Shown here: positions 1 to 9,243 of the stretch, piece after piece
Numbering within the stretch: the stretch's first letter is position 1
Layout: every line of letters starts with the position of its first letter
Assembly (NCBI RefSeq): GCF_023653455.1
Contig: NZ_JAKEDR010000033.1
Span: forward strand, 1 to 25,270
Origin: Paraclostridium ghonii
GTDB lineage: Bacteria; Bacillota; Clostridia; Peptostreptococcales; Peptostreptococcaceae
Length of the DNA stretch: 25,270 nt
Direction of reading: 5' to 3'
Notes under the pieces: generated by a model
The model's input: only the letters and a program-made list of their open reading frames with translations
What the model was told of the DNA's origin: nothing
The model's database searches: none
Program-made: the position numbers and the translations under genes

Positions 1-1
1 A

Positions 2-1018
2 TTAAAACCTTTTATAATAGGTATATCTATAGCATTTTTAATAAATATACCTATGAAATTCTTTGAGAATAAGTTCATAGAACCCTACTTAAAAAAGACA
101 AAACTAAAAAATACAAAAACTTTATCTAGAGCATTATCTTTAATACTTACTTTATTTATTTTATTTATATTGATAAACTCATTTATAAATTTTGTAGTTC
201 CTCAATTAGGTCAAAGCGCTTCTAGTTTAATAAATGGCGTTCCTCAATATATAGATTCATTAGAATCCTATTTTACAAATTATTTCTCACATATAAATAT
301 TCCAAATAGTGTTTATTCTAATATTTTATCTGGAGTAGATAAAATTTCAAGCTTTGTAATAAAGTTTGCAAACTCTTTTATATATAATATATTAGGATTT
401 ACATTTGGTATTACATCTGCTATAACTAATTTTATCATAGGGTTTATAATTGCAATTTACATGCTTTTAAGTAAAGAAAAACTTTTACTTCAATGTAAAA
501 AATTTACTTATGCGTTTTTTAATGAAAAATATGCGTCTAAATTAATAGAGGTAACTCATTTAGTAGAATATAAGTTTTCAAAGTTTATAGCGGGTCAATT
601 TATGGATGGTGCAATACTAGGAGTCTTATGCTTTGTAGGAATGAATATATTCCGTATGCCTTATGCCTTACTTGTTAGTACTATATTAGCTATAACTGCT
701 CTAATTCCTATTTTCGGAACATTTATAGGAACCGCAATTTCAATTTTTATTATATTCATGGTTAACCCTATGACATCATTATATTTTTTAATAATGATGC
801 TTGTTATTCAACAAATAGAAGGAAACTTAATATATCCATTTGTAGTAGGGAATTCTATAGGTCTATCTTCTTTTTGGATATTAGTTCCTATTTTCGTAGG
901 CTCTTCTATGTTTGGAGTTTTAGGTATTTTAATAGGGGTTCCTCTTTTTAGTGTAGTTTATACCTTATTATCTAGATATGTAAATAAGAGAATAAAAGAT
1001 AAGAATATTAATATATAA
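2..1018 (+). CDS. AI-2E family transporter, 5' end outside window
   Basis: Polytopic membrane protein of the AI-2E/PerM-like exporter family (formerly UPF0118), whose members are reported to export small molecules or ions; the substrate cannot be told here. The frame is open right to the window edge: the codons before the ATG at 53 read LKPFIIGISIAFLINIP, which fits the conserved N-terminal helix of the family. The true start therefore lies upstream and the ATG at 53 is internal. Hydrophobic segments include an N-terminal pair, a central helix (FGITSAITNFIIGFIIAIYM) and a C-terminal bundle with the family-typical stretch QQIEGNLIYPFVVG followed by a glycine-rich last helix. The length visible, about 338 codons, is close to the family norm of 340-400. 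It is the only plus-strand gene in the window and converges on the next gene. Confidence 0.9.
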   Translation, partial: LKPFIIGISIAFLINIPMKFFENKFIEPYLKKTKLKNTKTLSRALSLILTLFILFILINSFINFVVPQLGQSASSLINGVPQYIDSLESYFTNYFSHINIPNSVYSNILSGVDKISSFVIKFANSFIYNILGFTFGITSAITNFIIGFIIAIYMLLSKEKLLLQCKKFTYAFFNEKYASKLIEVTHLVEYKFSKFIAGQFMDGAILGVLCFVGMNIFRMPYALLVSTILAITALIPIFGTFIGTAISIFIIFMVNPMTSLYFLIMMLVIQQIEGNLIYPFVVGNSIGLSSFWILVPIFVGSSMFGVLGILIGVPLFSVVYTLLSRYVNKRIKDKNINI

Positions 1019-1026
1019 AAAAAATT

Positions 1027-1110
1027 CGCTTCGCTTAAGCGACTACGTCTGCGAACCACTTTATGTCGCCAACGACCTTAAAAATCAGGTCCGTTGCTCA
1101 AGTTTATAAG
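1027..1110. other. GC-rich structured spacer element
   Basis: This stretch is markedly richer in G+C than its surroundings. It holds a perfect 12-bp palindrome TCGCTTAAGCGA (1031-1042) and an imperfect hairpin in which GCCAACGACCT pairs, with bulges, with AGGTCCGTTGC. No good ORF lies in it. It may be a structured RNA or a degenerate intergenic repeat; I do not recognise it. Confidence 0.35.
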
Positions 1111-1112
1111 TT

Positions 1113-1155
1113 GGAAATTACATTTATCCATAATTCAGGATTAAATGTAATTTCC
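1113..1155. repeat. Inverted repeat (hairpin) downstream of AI-2E gene
   Basis: A 14-bp perfect inverted repeat, GGAAATTACATTTA (1113-1126) against TAAATGTAATTTCC (1142-1155). The stem is extended inward by TCC/GGA with one bulged base. No T-tract follows directly, so it is not clearly a terminator on its own. It lies just ahead of the stronger terminator hairpin. Confidence 0.6.
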
Positions 1156-1165
1156 TAATGATTTT

Positions 1166-1212
1166 AAAAATGAGTATCTAAATTTTATTATTTAATTTAG
1201 ATACTCATTTTT
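1166..1212. terminator. Bidirectional rho-independent terminator
   Basis: A perfect 19-bp inverted repeat: AAAAATGAGTATCTAAATT (1166-1184), a 9-nt loop, and its exact complement (1194-1212). A-tract and T-tract ends make it usable in both directions. It separates the converging AI-2E gene and the C_GCAxxG_C_C gene. Confidence 0.85.
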
Positions 1213-1283
1213 AATTAAATATACAAAATCATCATAGTACCCTTGTAATTTAAAAAGGATGACCTTATTAGTCACCCATTTAC

Positions 1284-1646
1284 TTATTCCCCAACTATAT
1301 CATTTAACGCATCATATGCGAAATCTATTATTTCTGCACAGCTAACTTTATTTTTCTTTAGGTCTAAACATATTTCACTATTGTACTTTTCTCTAACTCT
1401 ATTCATCAATTCTCTAGAACAGTGTCTTGCATCATTTGACTGTGAGTTATCTTCTCTTCCTTTTAAGTATCCTAATACTAAAACAGCTGCATTTACAGCT
1501 CCACATAAACTTCCTACAGTTACCCCTGTTCCCATTCCACTTCCTAGCGCCACTGGTATATCTGTGTTGTGTTCTTCATTATATGATTTTATTATAGCTT
1601 CAGCACATGTATATCCTTCTTTATGATATTCTGATGGTCTTATCAT
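1284..1646 (-). CDS. C_GCAxxG_C_C family redox-type protein
   Basis: A 120-aa soluble protein resembling the putative redox-active C_GCAxxG_C_C family. Five cysteines are present: C14 in GYTCAEAI, C48 in the glycine-rich segment GSLCGAVNAA, then C76, C93 and C103, the last in the terminal VSCAEIIDFA helix. Members often sit in clostridia near metal or redox genes, but no biochemical role is established and none is suggested by the neighbours here. The start is supported by a strong site, GGAGGGAAT, just before the ATG. The gene appears monocistronic, bounded by the terminator at 1166-1212. The family assignment rests on the cysteine and glycine pattern only. Confidence 0.75.
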   Translation of the reverse strand: MIRPSEYHKEGYTCAEAIIKSYNEEHNTDIPVALGSGMGTGVTVGSLCGAVNAAVLVLGYLKGREDNSQSNDARHCSRELMNRVREKYNSEICLDLKKNKVSCAEIIDFAYDALNDIVGE

Positions 1647-1985
1647 TTCATTCCCTCCAAACTATTATTACTATATTAAATCAATATTTTTTAAATTAAC
1701 TTATCCAACTATAATATTAGCACAATTTAAATAATTTATATGTGCTATTGTCACAAATCTTTATTTTTATTTCTATATCACATCCTTCGTGTATAGAATA
1801 TATATATTAAGCTATTATTTTTAAGAATTTGTCGGAAATTATATAAAAAGTATTGATTTATATTTATCTACAATAATACCCAAATATCTTTCTTTCTAAA
1901 TTTTATTCGCTATTAATCGATAAATTTCCTCTTTATATTTTTTATATAACATATATATTTCATAAAAAAACTTCTAAATAAAAAT
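1647..1985. other. AT-rich intergenic region, no gene
   Basis: About 340 bp without a convincing ORF. It must hold the promoter of the C_GCAxxG_C_C gene. The one notable element is an imperfect palindrome at 1719-1746 (AGCACA at one end, TGTGCT at the other, AT-rich centre), which could be an operator. I could not pick a confident -35/-10 pair. Confidence 0.4.
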
Positions 1986-2036
1986 AGGTATCTCAAAATA
2001 CCAAAGGACAAAGCCCTCTACTATCTTGAAATACCT
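1986..2036 (-). terminator. Terminator of the purine operon
   Basis: Read on the minus strand, AGGTATTTCAAGATA pairs with TATTTTGAGATACCT (15 positions including G-U pairs), with a smaller internal stem, followed by a T-rich tract (plus-strand 1978-1985). It starts 12 bp after the purL stop codon and closes the eight-gene pur operon. Confidence 0.8.
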
Positions 2037-2047
2037 TTTATCTATAT

Positions 2048-5000
2048 TTATTTGAAATACTTAACTCCACATTCAAAAATCTTTTGATCTTTTTTTCCTA
2101 TAATGTTTTTACCCACTTGATCTCCAATTCTTTCCGAATGACCCATCTTTCCAAATACTCTTCCATCTAAACTTGTTATTCCTTCAACTGCATATGTTGA
2201 TCCATTTGGATTAAAGTCTACATCATAAGTTGCTTTTCCTTCAAAATCTACATATTGGGTTGCAATTTGCCCATTTTGTATTAATTTTTTCATTACTTCT
2301 TCACTAGCTACAAATCTTCCTTCTCCATGTGAAACTCCTATGCTATGAATATCCCCAACTTCTGTATCATATAACCAAGGTGATTTATTGGATGATATCC
2401 TCGTATTTACCATTTTAGATTGATGTCTTCCTATTTTATTATACGTAAGAGTTGGACAACTTTCATCTATGTCTCTTATTTCTCCATAAGGCACTAATCC
2501 TAATTTTATAAGAGCTTGGAATCCATTACATATTCCTAACATCAATCCATCTTGTTGATTTAAAAATTCATTTATAGCTTCAGCAATTTTCGGATTTCTA
2601 AATACTGTAGATATAAATTTACCTGATCCATCTGGTTCATCACCTGCACTAAATCCACCTGGTAGCATTATTATTTGAGATGATTTTATTTCTTCTACCA
2701 TAGTATCTATCGAGCTTTCTATGTCTTTATAAGTTAAATTCTTAAATACCTTAACAGATGTTTTTGCTCCTGCTCTCTCAAAAGCTCTAGCTGAATCGTA
2801 TTCACAATTCGTCCCAGGGAAAGCGGGTATAAATACCTTAGGTTTAACTATACTTATATCACTTGTACTTTTATTACTATCACTTATAAAGCTTATAGTT
2901 TCTATCTTATCTTTTATTTTTTCAGTTTTAGTAGGAAATATATTTTCTAAAACCTCACAATATTTTTCATACATATAGTCTATATCTATAATTTCATCAT
3001 CTATTATTATAGATTTTTCTTCTATAGTTTTTCCTAATATTTTATAGTTATATCCATCTAAATTTTTTAATATATCTTTTACTTCTTTACCATTTCCTTT
3101 TAATTCAAGAATCATATTTCCATAAGATGAGTTAAATAATAGATCATTATTTAACTTATTTTCATTATCAAACTTAAATCCAACCTTATTACCAAAACTC
3201 ATTTTACTTATAGCTTCACATATTCCTCCATAACCTATAGAATATGCTGAAAGTACTTTTTTATTTTCTATAAGCTGCGTTATTTTTGATAAATTTTTCT
3301 TCAATTCTTCAAAGTCTATAACTTTATTTTCTAATACACTTGTTGATAACATTATCACTGTTGAATCTGATTTTTTAAATTCTGGGGATAACACCTGTTT
3401 TGCATCCACAGTATCAACAGCAAATGAAACTAGTGTAGGAGGGACATTTATATCTTTAAAAGTGCCTGACATACTGTCTTTACCACCTATTGCAGGTATT
3501 TGTAATTTATTTTGAGCATAATATGCTCCAAGCAATGCTGAAAATGGTTTCCCCCATTTATATTCACTTATCCCCAACTTTTCAAAATATTCTTGCAAAG
3601 TAAGTCTTATAGTACTAAAGTTACCCCCAATAGCCACAACTTTACACACAGACTCTACTACTGCATAAAGCGCACCATGAAATGGACTTTCTTTTCCTAT
3701 TTTAGGATTATATCCATATGTCATTATTGTAGATGTATTGGTTTCTCCATTTAAAACTGGTATTTTTGCAACCATACCTTGTGCTGGAGTAGATTGATAC
3801 TTACCTCCAAATGGCATTAAAACCGTATTTGCACCTATAGTATTATCAAACTTTTCAACTAGACCTTTTTGTGAACAAACATTTAAATCAGTCATAGTTT
3901 TTATAAATTTATCTTTTAAGTTAACTTTACTACTTATGTTTTCTTCTTTGTATAAAGATATATTATCAACATTTTTAACTTTTACGTTTATTTTTTGTTT
4001 TACTCCATTTGTTTCTATAAAGTCTCTAGACATATCTACTATAGATTTTCCATTCCAATACATTCTTACTCTTTTGCTATCAGTTACATCTGCAACATGT
4101 GTAGCTTCTAAATTTTCTTCTCTAGCCATATTTATAAACTTATCTATATTTTCTTTTTTTATTACTACAGCCATACGCTCTTGAGACTCAGATATAGCTA
4201 GTTCTGTTCCATCAAGTCCATCATACTTTTTAGGTACTAAATCTAAATTTATATCTATACTTTCTGCTATCTCTCCGATTGCTACACAAACACCACCAGC
4301 TCCAAAATCATTACATCTTTTTATCATTTGTGAAACTTCTTTATTTCTAAAAAATCTTTGTATCTTTCTTTCATTTGGAGCATCACCTTTTTGAACTTCT
4401 GCACTACATGTTTGTAAAGACTTTTCACTATGCTCTTTTGATGATCCTGTAGCTCCTCCACATCCATCTCTACCAGTTTTTCCTCCTAGTAATATTACAG
4501 CATCACCATTTTGAGGAGTTTCTCTTATTACATTTTCTTTCGGTGCTGCACCAATTACTGCTCCTATCTCCATTCTTTTTGCTACAAAATCTTCATCATA
4601 AACTTCTGCAACCTGTCCTGTTGAAAGTCCAATTTGATTTCCATAAGAACTATATCCATCAGCTGCTTGAGTAGTTATTTTCTTTTGCATTAACTTTCCT
4701 GGCAGTGTATTTTTTAAGTCAGTTCTAGGGTCTGCACTTCCACTTACCCTCATAGCTTGATATACATAACTTCTTCCTGATAATGGATCTCTTATAGCTC
4801 CTCCTAAACAAGTAGCTGCCCCTCCGAAAGGTTCTATTTCTGTTGGATGATTGTGTGTTTCGTTTTTAAACATCACTAAATATTCTTCTTTTTTACCATC
4901 TATATCAACATCAACGTTTATACTGCAGGCATTTATTTCTTCACTTACATCTAAGTCTTCTAATTTACCACTCTTTCTTAATTCCTTCATAGCAATTGTA

Positions 5001-5854
5001 GCTATATCCATTAAACAAATATCTCTATCTGTTTTTCCATATACATAATCTCTTGATTGTAAGTACATATCATATGCTTCTTTTACAACATTTGTATATT
5101 TGCCTTCTTCTATAACTACATCCTCTATTTTGGTCATAAATGTAGTGTGTCTACAGTGATCTGACCAGTAAGTATCTAACACCTTTATTTCAGTTATAGT
5201 TGGATTTCTTTTTTCTATAGATTTAAAATATTTTTGTACATGCTTTAAATCTTCAAATGTCATAGCAATCCCAATAGATTCCATAAAATCTTTTAAACTT
5301 TCATCATTTAAATTTGTAAATCCATCTAAGATTTCTACACATGTAGGTATTTCAGTTTCCATTTTCAAAGTTTCAGGTTTTTCTAAGTCTGCTTCCCTAC
5401 TATCAACTTGATTTATACAATATGATTTTATTTGGTTAAGTTCTTCATTTGTTATATCTCCACTAAGTATTATTACTTTTGCAGTATTTATAATAGGTCT
5501 TTTACCTTGATTTATAATTTGAACACATTGAGCTGCCCAATCACCTCTTTGGTCGTACTGTCCTGGTAAGTATTCTATTGCAAACACTTTATCATCTTTA
5601 TTTATCTCTATTTCTTCTTTATATATATTATCGCTGTTAGATTCAGAGAATATATTTTTAACTGCTTTTTCATATACTTCTTCTTCTATTCCTTCTATAT
5701 CATATCTATTTAAAATTCTTAAACTTTCTATAGAGTCTATGTGTAAACTTTCTCTAAGTTCACATTTTAAGTGTATTGCTTCTAAGTTAAATCCTTGTTG
5801 TTTTTCAACTAATATTCTTTTTACAGTAGATTTTAAACTAGTACTAGTAGTCAT
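2048..5854 (-). CDS. purL: Phosphoribosylformylglycinamidine synthase, single-chain
   Basis: Catalyses ATP- and glutamine-dependent conversion of FGAR to FGAM in de novo purine synthesis. It is a 1268-aa large form, with synthetase and glutaminase fused, unlike the separate PurS/PurQ/PurL of Bacillus. Visible motifs: SDHCRHTTF at 231-239, then LGGAIRDPLSGRS and the GGKTGRDGCGGATGSS nucleotide-binding loop, and a second synthetase half with GGKDSMSGTF. The class I glutaminase begins near FPGTNCE (about 1012), with nucleophile Cys1109 in GICNGFQ and His1239/Glu1241 in GHSER. The start ATG overlaps the end of purD by 11 bp and is preceded by GGAGTGGGGG. It is the last gene of the operon. The sequence resembles the clostridial clade of long PurL proteins; no frame damage is seen. 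Confidence 0.97.
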   Translation of the reverse strand: MTTSTSLKSTVKRILVEKQQGFNLEAIHLKCELRESLHIDSIESLRILNRYDIEGIEEEVYEKAVKNIFSESNSDNIYKEEIEINKDDKVFAIEYLPGQYDQRGDWAAQCVQIINQGKRPIINTAKVIILSGDITNEELNQIKSYCINQVDSREADLEKPETLKMETEIPTCVEILDGFTNLNDESLKDFMESIGIAMTFEDLKHVQKYFKSIEKRNPTITEIKVLDTYWSDHCRHTTFMTKIEDVVIEEGKYTNVVKEAYDMYLQSRDYVYGKTDRDICLMDIATIAMKELRKSGKLEDLDVSEEINACSINVDVDIDGKKEEYLVMFKNETHNHPTEIEPFGGAATCLGGAIRDPLSGRSYVYQAMRVSGSADPRTDLKNTLPGKLMQKKITTQAADGYSSYGNQIGLSTGQVAEVYDEDFVAKRMEIGAVIGAAPKENVIRETPQNGDAVILLGGKTGRDGCGGATGSSKEHSEKSLQTCSAEVQKGDAPNERKIQRFFRNKEVSQMIKRCNDFGAGGVCVAIGEIAESIDINLDLVPKKYDGLDGTELAISESQERMAVVIKKENIDKFINMAREENLEATHVADVTDSKRVRMYWNGKSIVDMSRDFIETNGVKQKINVKVKNVDNISLYKEENISSKVNLKDKFIKTMTDLNVCSQKGLVEKFDNTIGANTVLMPFGGKYQSTPAQGMVAKIPVLNGETNTSTIMTYGYNPKIGKESPFHGALYAVVESVCKVVAIGGNFSTIRLTLQEYFEKLGISEYKWGKPFSALLGAYYAQNKLQIPAIGGKDSMSGTFKDINVPPTLVSFAVDTVDAKQVLSPEFKKSDSTVIMLSTSVLENKVIDFEELKKNLSKITQLIENKKVLSAYSIGYGGICEAISKMSFGNKVGFKFDNENKLNNDLLFNSSYGNMILELKGNGKEVKDILKNLDGYNYKILGKTIEEKSIIIDDEIIDIDYMYEKYCEVLENIFPTKTEKIKDKIETISFISDSNKSTSDISIVKPKVFIPAFPGTNCEYDSARAFERAGAKTSVKVFKNLTYKDIESSIDTMVEEIKSSQIIMLPGGFSAGDEPDGSGKFISTVFRNPKIAEAINEFLNQQDGLMLGICNGFQALIKLGLVPYGEIRDIDESCPTLTYNKIGRHQSKMVNTRISSNKSPWLYDTEVGDIHSIGVSHGEGRFVASEEVMKKLIQNGQIATQYVDFEGKATYDVDFNPNGSTYAVEGITSLDGRVFGKMGHSERIGDQVGKNIIGKKDQKIFECGVKYFK

Positions 5855-7112
5855 AATTTACCCCCACTCCTATATCAGTTCTATAGTGCATACCTTCAAA
5901 TTTTATCTTTTCTATATTTTCGTAAACTTTTTTACTAGCTTCTTCAAGAGAGTTACCTTTTGCGCTAACTCCAATAACTCTCCCACCATTAGTAACTAGT
6001 TTATTATCTATTATTTTGGTTCCACTATGGAATAAGATTATATCTTCATCCATGTTTTCAAGTCCTGTTATAACTTTTCCATTTTCGTAACTTTCAGGAT
6101 AACCTCCGGATGTTAACATTACGCATACTGCATTTTTTTTATCGTATTTTATTTCAATTTCGTCTAATCTATTTTCTAAAATAGCTTCTATTATTTCAAT
6201 TAAGTCTGTTTCTAATCTTAAAAGTACTGATTGTGTTTCAGGATCACCAAATCTAACATTGTATTCTAAAACTTTAGGTCCATCTTCAGTTATCATTAAT
6301 CCTATAAACAAAATCCCTTTATAATTTAATTTGTCACTTTTAAATCCTTTTAGCGTTTTATCTAAAACTTCTTTTTTTACTATTTGTGATAATTTTTCAT
6401 CATATATATTACTTGGAGAGAAAGTTCCCATCCCACCTGTGTTAGGTCCTTCTTCATTGTCATATATTTTTTTATGATCTTTTGCACTTTCCATAGGAAC
6501 TATTGTGTTATTATCAACAAAAGCCAATATTGAAGTTTCAATTCCTTTTAAAAACTCTTCAACTACTATCTTTTCTCCAGCACTTCCAAACTTCTTGTCA
6601 CTCATCATTTCTTTTAAAGCATTTATACCTTCTTCTTTATCCTTAGCTATTACAACACCTTTACCAGCTGCTAATCCATCTGCTTTTATAACTACAGGAT
6701 ATCCAAATGAATCAATCTCATCTATTGCTTCGTTTAAATCTGTATATTCTTTATATTTTGCAGTTGGTATATTATTTTTTATCATGAATTCTTTTGAAAA
6801 AGATTTGCTACCTTCTAACATTGCACATTTTTTATTAGGTCCAAATATCCTTAAGTTTTCTTTTTCAAATTTATCTACTATCCCATTAACTAATGGAACT
6901 TCAGGCCCTACTATAGTTAAATCTATTTTATTTTCTTTAGCAAATTTACATAAATTATCAATATCACTATCTTTTATATTTAAACACTGAGCTATTTTAC
7001 TTATACCTGCATTTCCAGGAGCACAGTAAATTTGATTAACTTTACTATTTTTTATTAAGTTATAACAAATTGCATGTTCTCTTCCACCTGATCCTACAAC
7101 TAAAACATTCAT
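5844..7112 (-). CDS. purD: Phosphoribosylamine-glycine ligase (GAR synthetase)
   Basis: Joins glycine to phosphoribosylamine using ATP, the second step of purine synthesis. The protein is 422 aa, the usual length. The N-terminal Rossmann-like motif MNVLVVGSGGREHAI is typical. An ATP-grasp core follows, with VIKADGLAAGKGVV, the glycine-rich ENTGGMGTFSP-like segment (here GPNTGGMGTFSP) and VLEYNVRFGDPETQ, which carries the metal ligands. The ATG has a clean AGGAGG site 8 nt upstream. The gene lies 12 bp downstream of purH and overlaps purL, consistent with translational coupling. Confidence 0.97.
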   Translation of the reverse strand: MNVLVVGSGGREHAICYNLIKNSKVNQIYCAPGNAGISKIAQCLNIKDSDIDNLCKFAKENKIDLTIVGPEVPLVNGIVDKFEKENLRIFGPNKKCAMLEGSKSFSKEFMIKNNIPTAKYKEYTDLNEAIDEIDSFGYPVVIKADGLAAGKGVVIAKDKEEGINALKEMMSDKKFGSAGEKIVVEEFLKGIETSILAFVDNNTIVPMESAKDHKKIYDNEEGPNTGGMGTFSPSNIYDEKLSQIVKKEVLDKTLKGFKSDKLNYKGILFIGLMITEDGPKVLEYNVRFGDPETQSVLLRLETDLIEIIEAILENRLDEIEIKYDKKNAVCVMLTSGGYPESYENGKVITGLENMDEDIILFHSGTKIIDNKLVTNGGRVIGVSAKGNSLEEASKKVYENIEKIKFEGMHYRTDIGVGVNYDY

Positions 7113-7124
7113 GTATTTATCCTC

Positions 7125-8657
7125 CTAGTGTTTAAAATGTCTTACTCCTGTACATACCATTATCATTTCATTTTCATTACAAGCATCTATTGAATCTTGA
7201 TCTTTTATAGATCCTCCTGGTTGAACTATAGATTTTATCTTATATTCATTAGCTAACCTTACACAGTCGTCAAATGGGAAAAATGCATCTGATGCCAATA
7301 CTGCTCCTTCAAAGTTTTTATCTTGGTTATTTTCTAAAGCATTTTTTAATGCCCAAATTCTTGAAGTTTGCCCACATCCAAGAGCTAGTGTCTGCCCATC
7401 TTTTACTATAGCTATTGCATTAGACTTCATATTTTTAACTATCTTCATTCCAAATTCCATATCTTTTAATATTTCTTTATTTGCTTTTACATTTGTAACA
7501 CATTTATATTCATTAACTAGTTTTTCATCTCTATCTTGAACTAATAATTTTCCATCTAAATATTTAAACTCAAATCCTTGAAGACTATCTTCTATATTTG
7601 AAAGCTTTAATACTCTTAAGTTTTTCTTTTCTTTTAAAACTTCAAGTGCATCTTCTGTAAAATGATAAGCTACTACTATTTCTAAGAATATCTCATTTAG
7701 TTTTTTAGCAGTTTCTACATCTACAACAGATGTAAATCCTACAATTCCTCCAAATATTGATACCTTATCGCCTTCATAACATTTCATATAAGCATCAAAG
7801 CTATTTTTTGCAACTGAAACTCCACATGGATTAGTATGTTTTATAGCTACGCAAGCTACTTCATCACTATCTTTAAATTCTCTCATTATTTCTAAACATC
7901 CATGTAAATCATTTATATTGTTAAAAGAAAGTTCTTTTCCATTTAATTGTTCATAGTTTAATATTGGGTTTTTGGCATTAGATTGTTTATATAATACGCC
8001 TTCTTGATGAGGATTTTCTCCATATCTTAAAGTATCTTCTTTTTGGAATGTCATTGTTAGACTTTCAGGGAACTTATCTCCTAATTGCTCTCTAAAATAA
8101 TTTGATATTAATGCATCATATCTAGCAGTTGTTGAAAATGCTTTATATGCTAATTTTTTTCTATCTTCTAGTGATACTTCTCCGTTTTTTAAACTTTCTA
8201 TTATAAAATCATAATCTTTTGTATCAACTATTATTAAAACATCTTTATAGTTTTTAGCTGCTGAACGTATCATAGATGGTCCACCTATGTCTATATTTTC
8301 TATCATTACATCATGAGCTTTATTGTTTTTTAAATTGCCTTCAAAATCATATAAATTTACAACTACTAAATCTATTCCTTCTATGTTGTGTTCATTAACT
8401 GTATTAACATGTTCTTCATTGTCTCTTTTATAAAGTATGCCTCCATGTATATATGGATTTAATGTTTTAACTCTTCCATCTAATATTTCAGGAAAGTTTG
8501 TAACTTCATCTATTTGTATAACCTTTATACCTTTTTCTTTAAGGCTTTTAAATGTATTTCCAGTTGATACTATCTCATAACCTAACTCATTTAAACTTTT
8601 TGCAAATTCTACTATACCACTCTTATCTGTTACACTTATTAATGCTCTTTTAGTCAT
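7125..8657 (-). CDS. purH: AICAR transformylase / IMP cyclohydrolase
   Basis: Bifunctional enzyme for the last two steps to IMP: formylation of AICAR with 10-formyl-THF, then ring closure. At 510 aa it has the normal length. The N-terminal MGS-like cyclohydrolase domain shows ISVTDKSGIVEFAK and STGNTFKSL. The transformylase domain carries RYGENPHQ at 211-218 and the catalytic KHTNPCG at 273-279 (Lys273, His274). The start overlaps the purN stop by 8 bp, with GGGGAG as ribosome site. Confidence 0.97.
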   Translation of the reverse strand: MTKRALISVTDKSGIVEFAKSLNELGYEIVSTGNTFKSLKEKGIKVIQIDEVTNFPEILDGRVKTLNPYIHGGILYKRDNEEHVNTVNEHNIEGIDLVVVNLYDFEGNLKNNKAHDVMIENIDIGGPSMIRSAAKNYKDVLIIVDTKDYDFIIESLKNGEVSLEDRKKLAYKAFSTTARYDALISNYFREQLGDKFPESLTMTFQKEDTLRYGENPHQEGVLYKQSNAKNPILNYEQLNGKELSFNNINDLHGCLEIMREFKDSDEVACVAIKHTNPCGVSVAKNSFDAYMKCYEGDKVSIFGGIVGFTSVVDVETAKKLNEIFLEIVVAYHFTEDALEVLKEKKNLRVLKLSNIEDSLQGFEFKYLDGKLLVQDRDEKLVNEYKCVTNVKANKEILKDMEFGMKIVKNMKSNAIAIVKDGQTLALGCGQTSRIWALKNALENNQDKNFEGAVLASDAFFPFDDCVRLANEYKIKSIVQPGGSIKDQDSIDACNENEMIMVCTGVRHFKH

Positions 8658-9243
8658 TTATAATTACTCCCCTTCCATTTACAATTAACTTATTATCACA
8701 ATATAGCTTTACACTTTCTTTAAGTATTTCATGTTCTACACTTAACACTCGCTCTGCCAAACTATTTGGGGTATCATCAACTTTAACTTCTACACTTTTT
8801 TGCATTATTATAGGTCCAGTGTCTGCTCCTTCATCTACAAAATGAACAGTAGCTCCACTTAACTTTGCTCCATAATCTATTACAGATTCATGTACCTTTT
8901 TCCCATAATATCCTTCGCCACAAAATGCAGGTATTAATGATGGGTGTATATTTATTATCTTATTTCTAAAAGACTCTACAAAGTTTGAACTTATAATTTT
9001 TAAATATCCAGCTAAAACAATCAAATCAATATCTTCTTCTTTTAGTAAACTTATTATTTTATTTTCTTCATTCTCAACATAAGTTTTAATATTATGTTTC
9101 TTTGCTCTTTCTAAACCATAGGCACTACCTTTATTAGATATAACTAATTTAACAATCCCATTTATATATCCACTTTCGCATCCGTCTATAATACTTTGTA
9201 AATTGCTACCATTTCCAGATATAAAAACAGCAATCTTTAGCAT
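8650..9243 (-). CDS. purN: Phosphoribosylglycinamide formyltransferase
   Basis: Transfers a formyl group from 10-formyl-THF to GAR, giving FGAR. It is a 197-aa short monofunctional form. The N-terminal phosphate-binding ISGNGSNLQ is present, and the catalytic triad aligns as Asn98 and His100 (in NIHPSL) with Asp141 (in FVDEGADTGP). No formate-dependent purT is seen in the window, so this is the likely route to FGAR. The ATG overlaps the purM stop by 7 bp and is preceded by AAGGAG. Confidence 0.96.
   Translation of the reverse strand: MLKIAVFISGNGSNLQSIIDGCESGYINGIVKLVISNKGSAYGLERAKKHNIKTYVENEENKIISLLKEEDIDLIVLAGYLKIISSNFVESFRNKIINIHPSLIPAFCGEGYYGKKVHESVIDYGAKLSGATVHFVDEGADTGPIIMQKSVEVKVDDTPNSLAERVLSVEHEILKESVKLYCDNKLIVNGRGVIIND

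Noticed and set aside
1381..1626. Plus-strand ORF opposite the C_GCAxxG_C_C gene, and similar plus-strand ORFs opposite purL, purD, purM, purC, purE, guaB and pbuG
   Set aside because: They lie antisense to well-recognised genes, have no ribosome site or family features, and their composition is that expected from the complementary codons.
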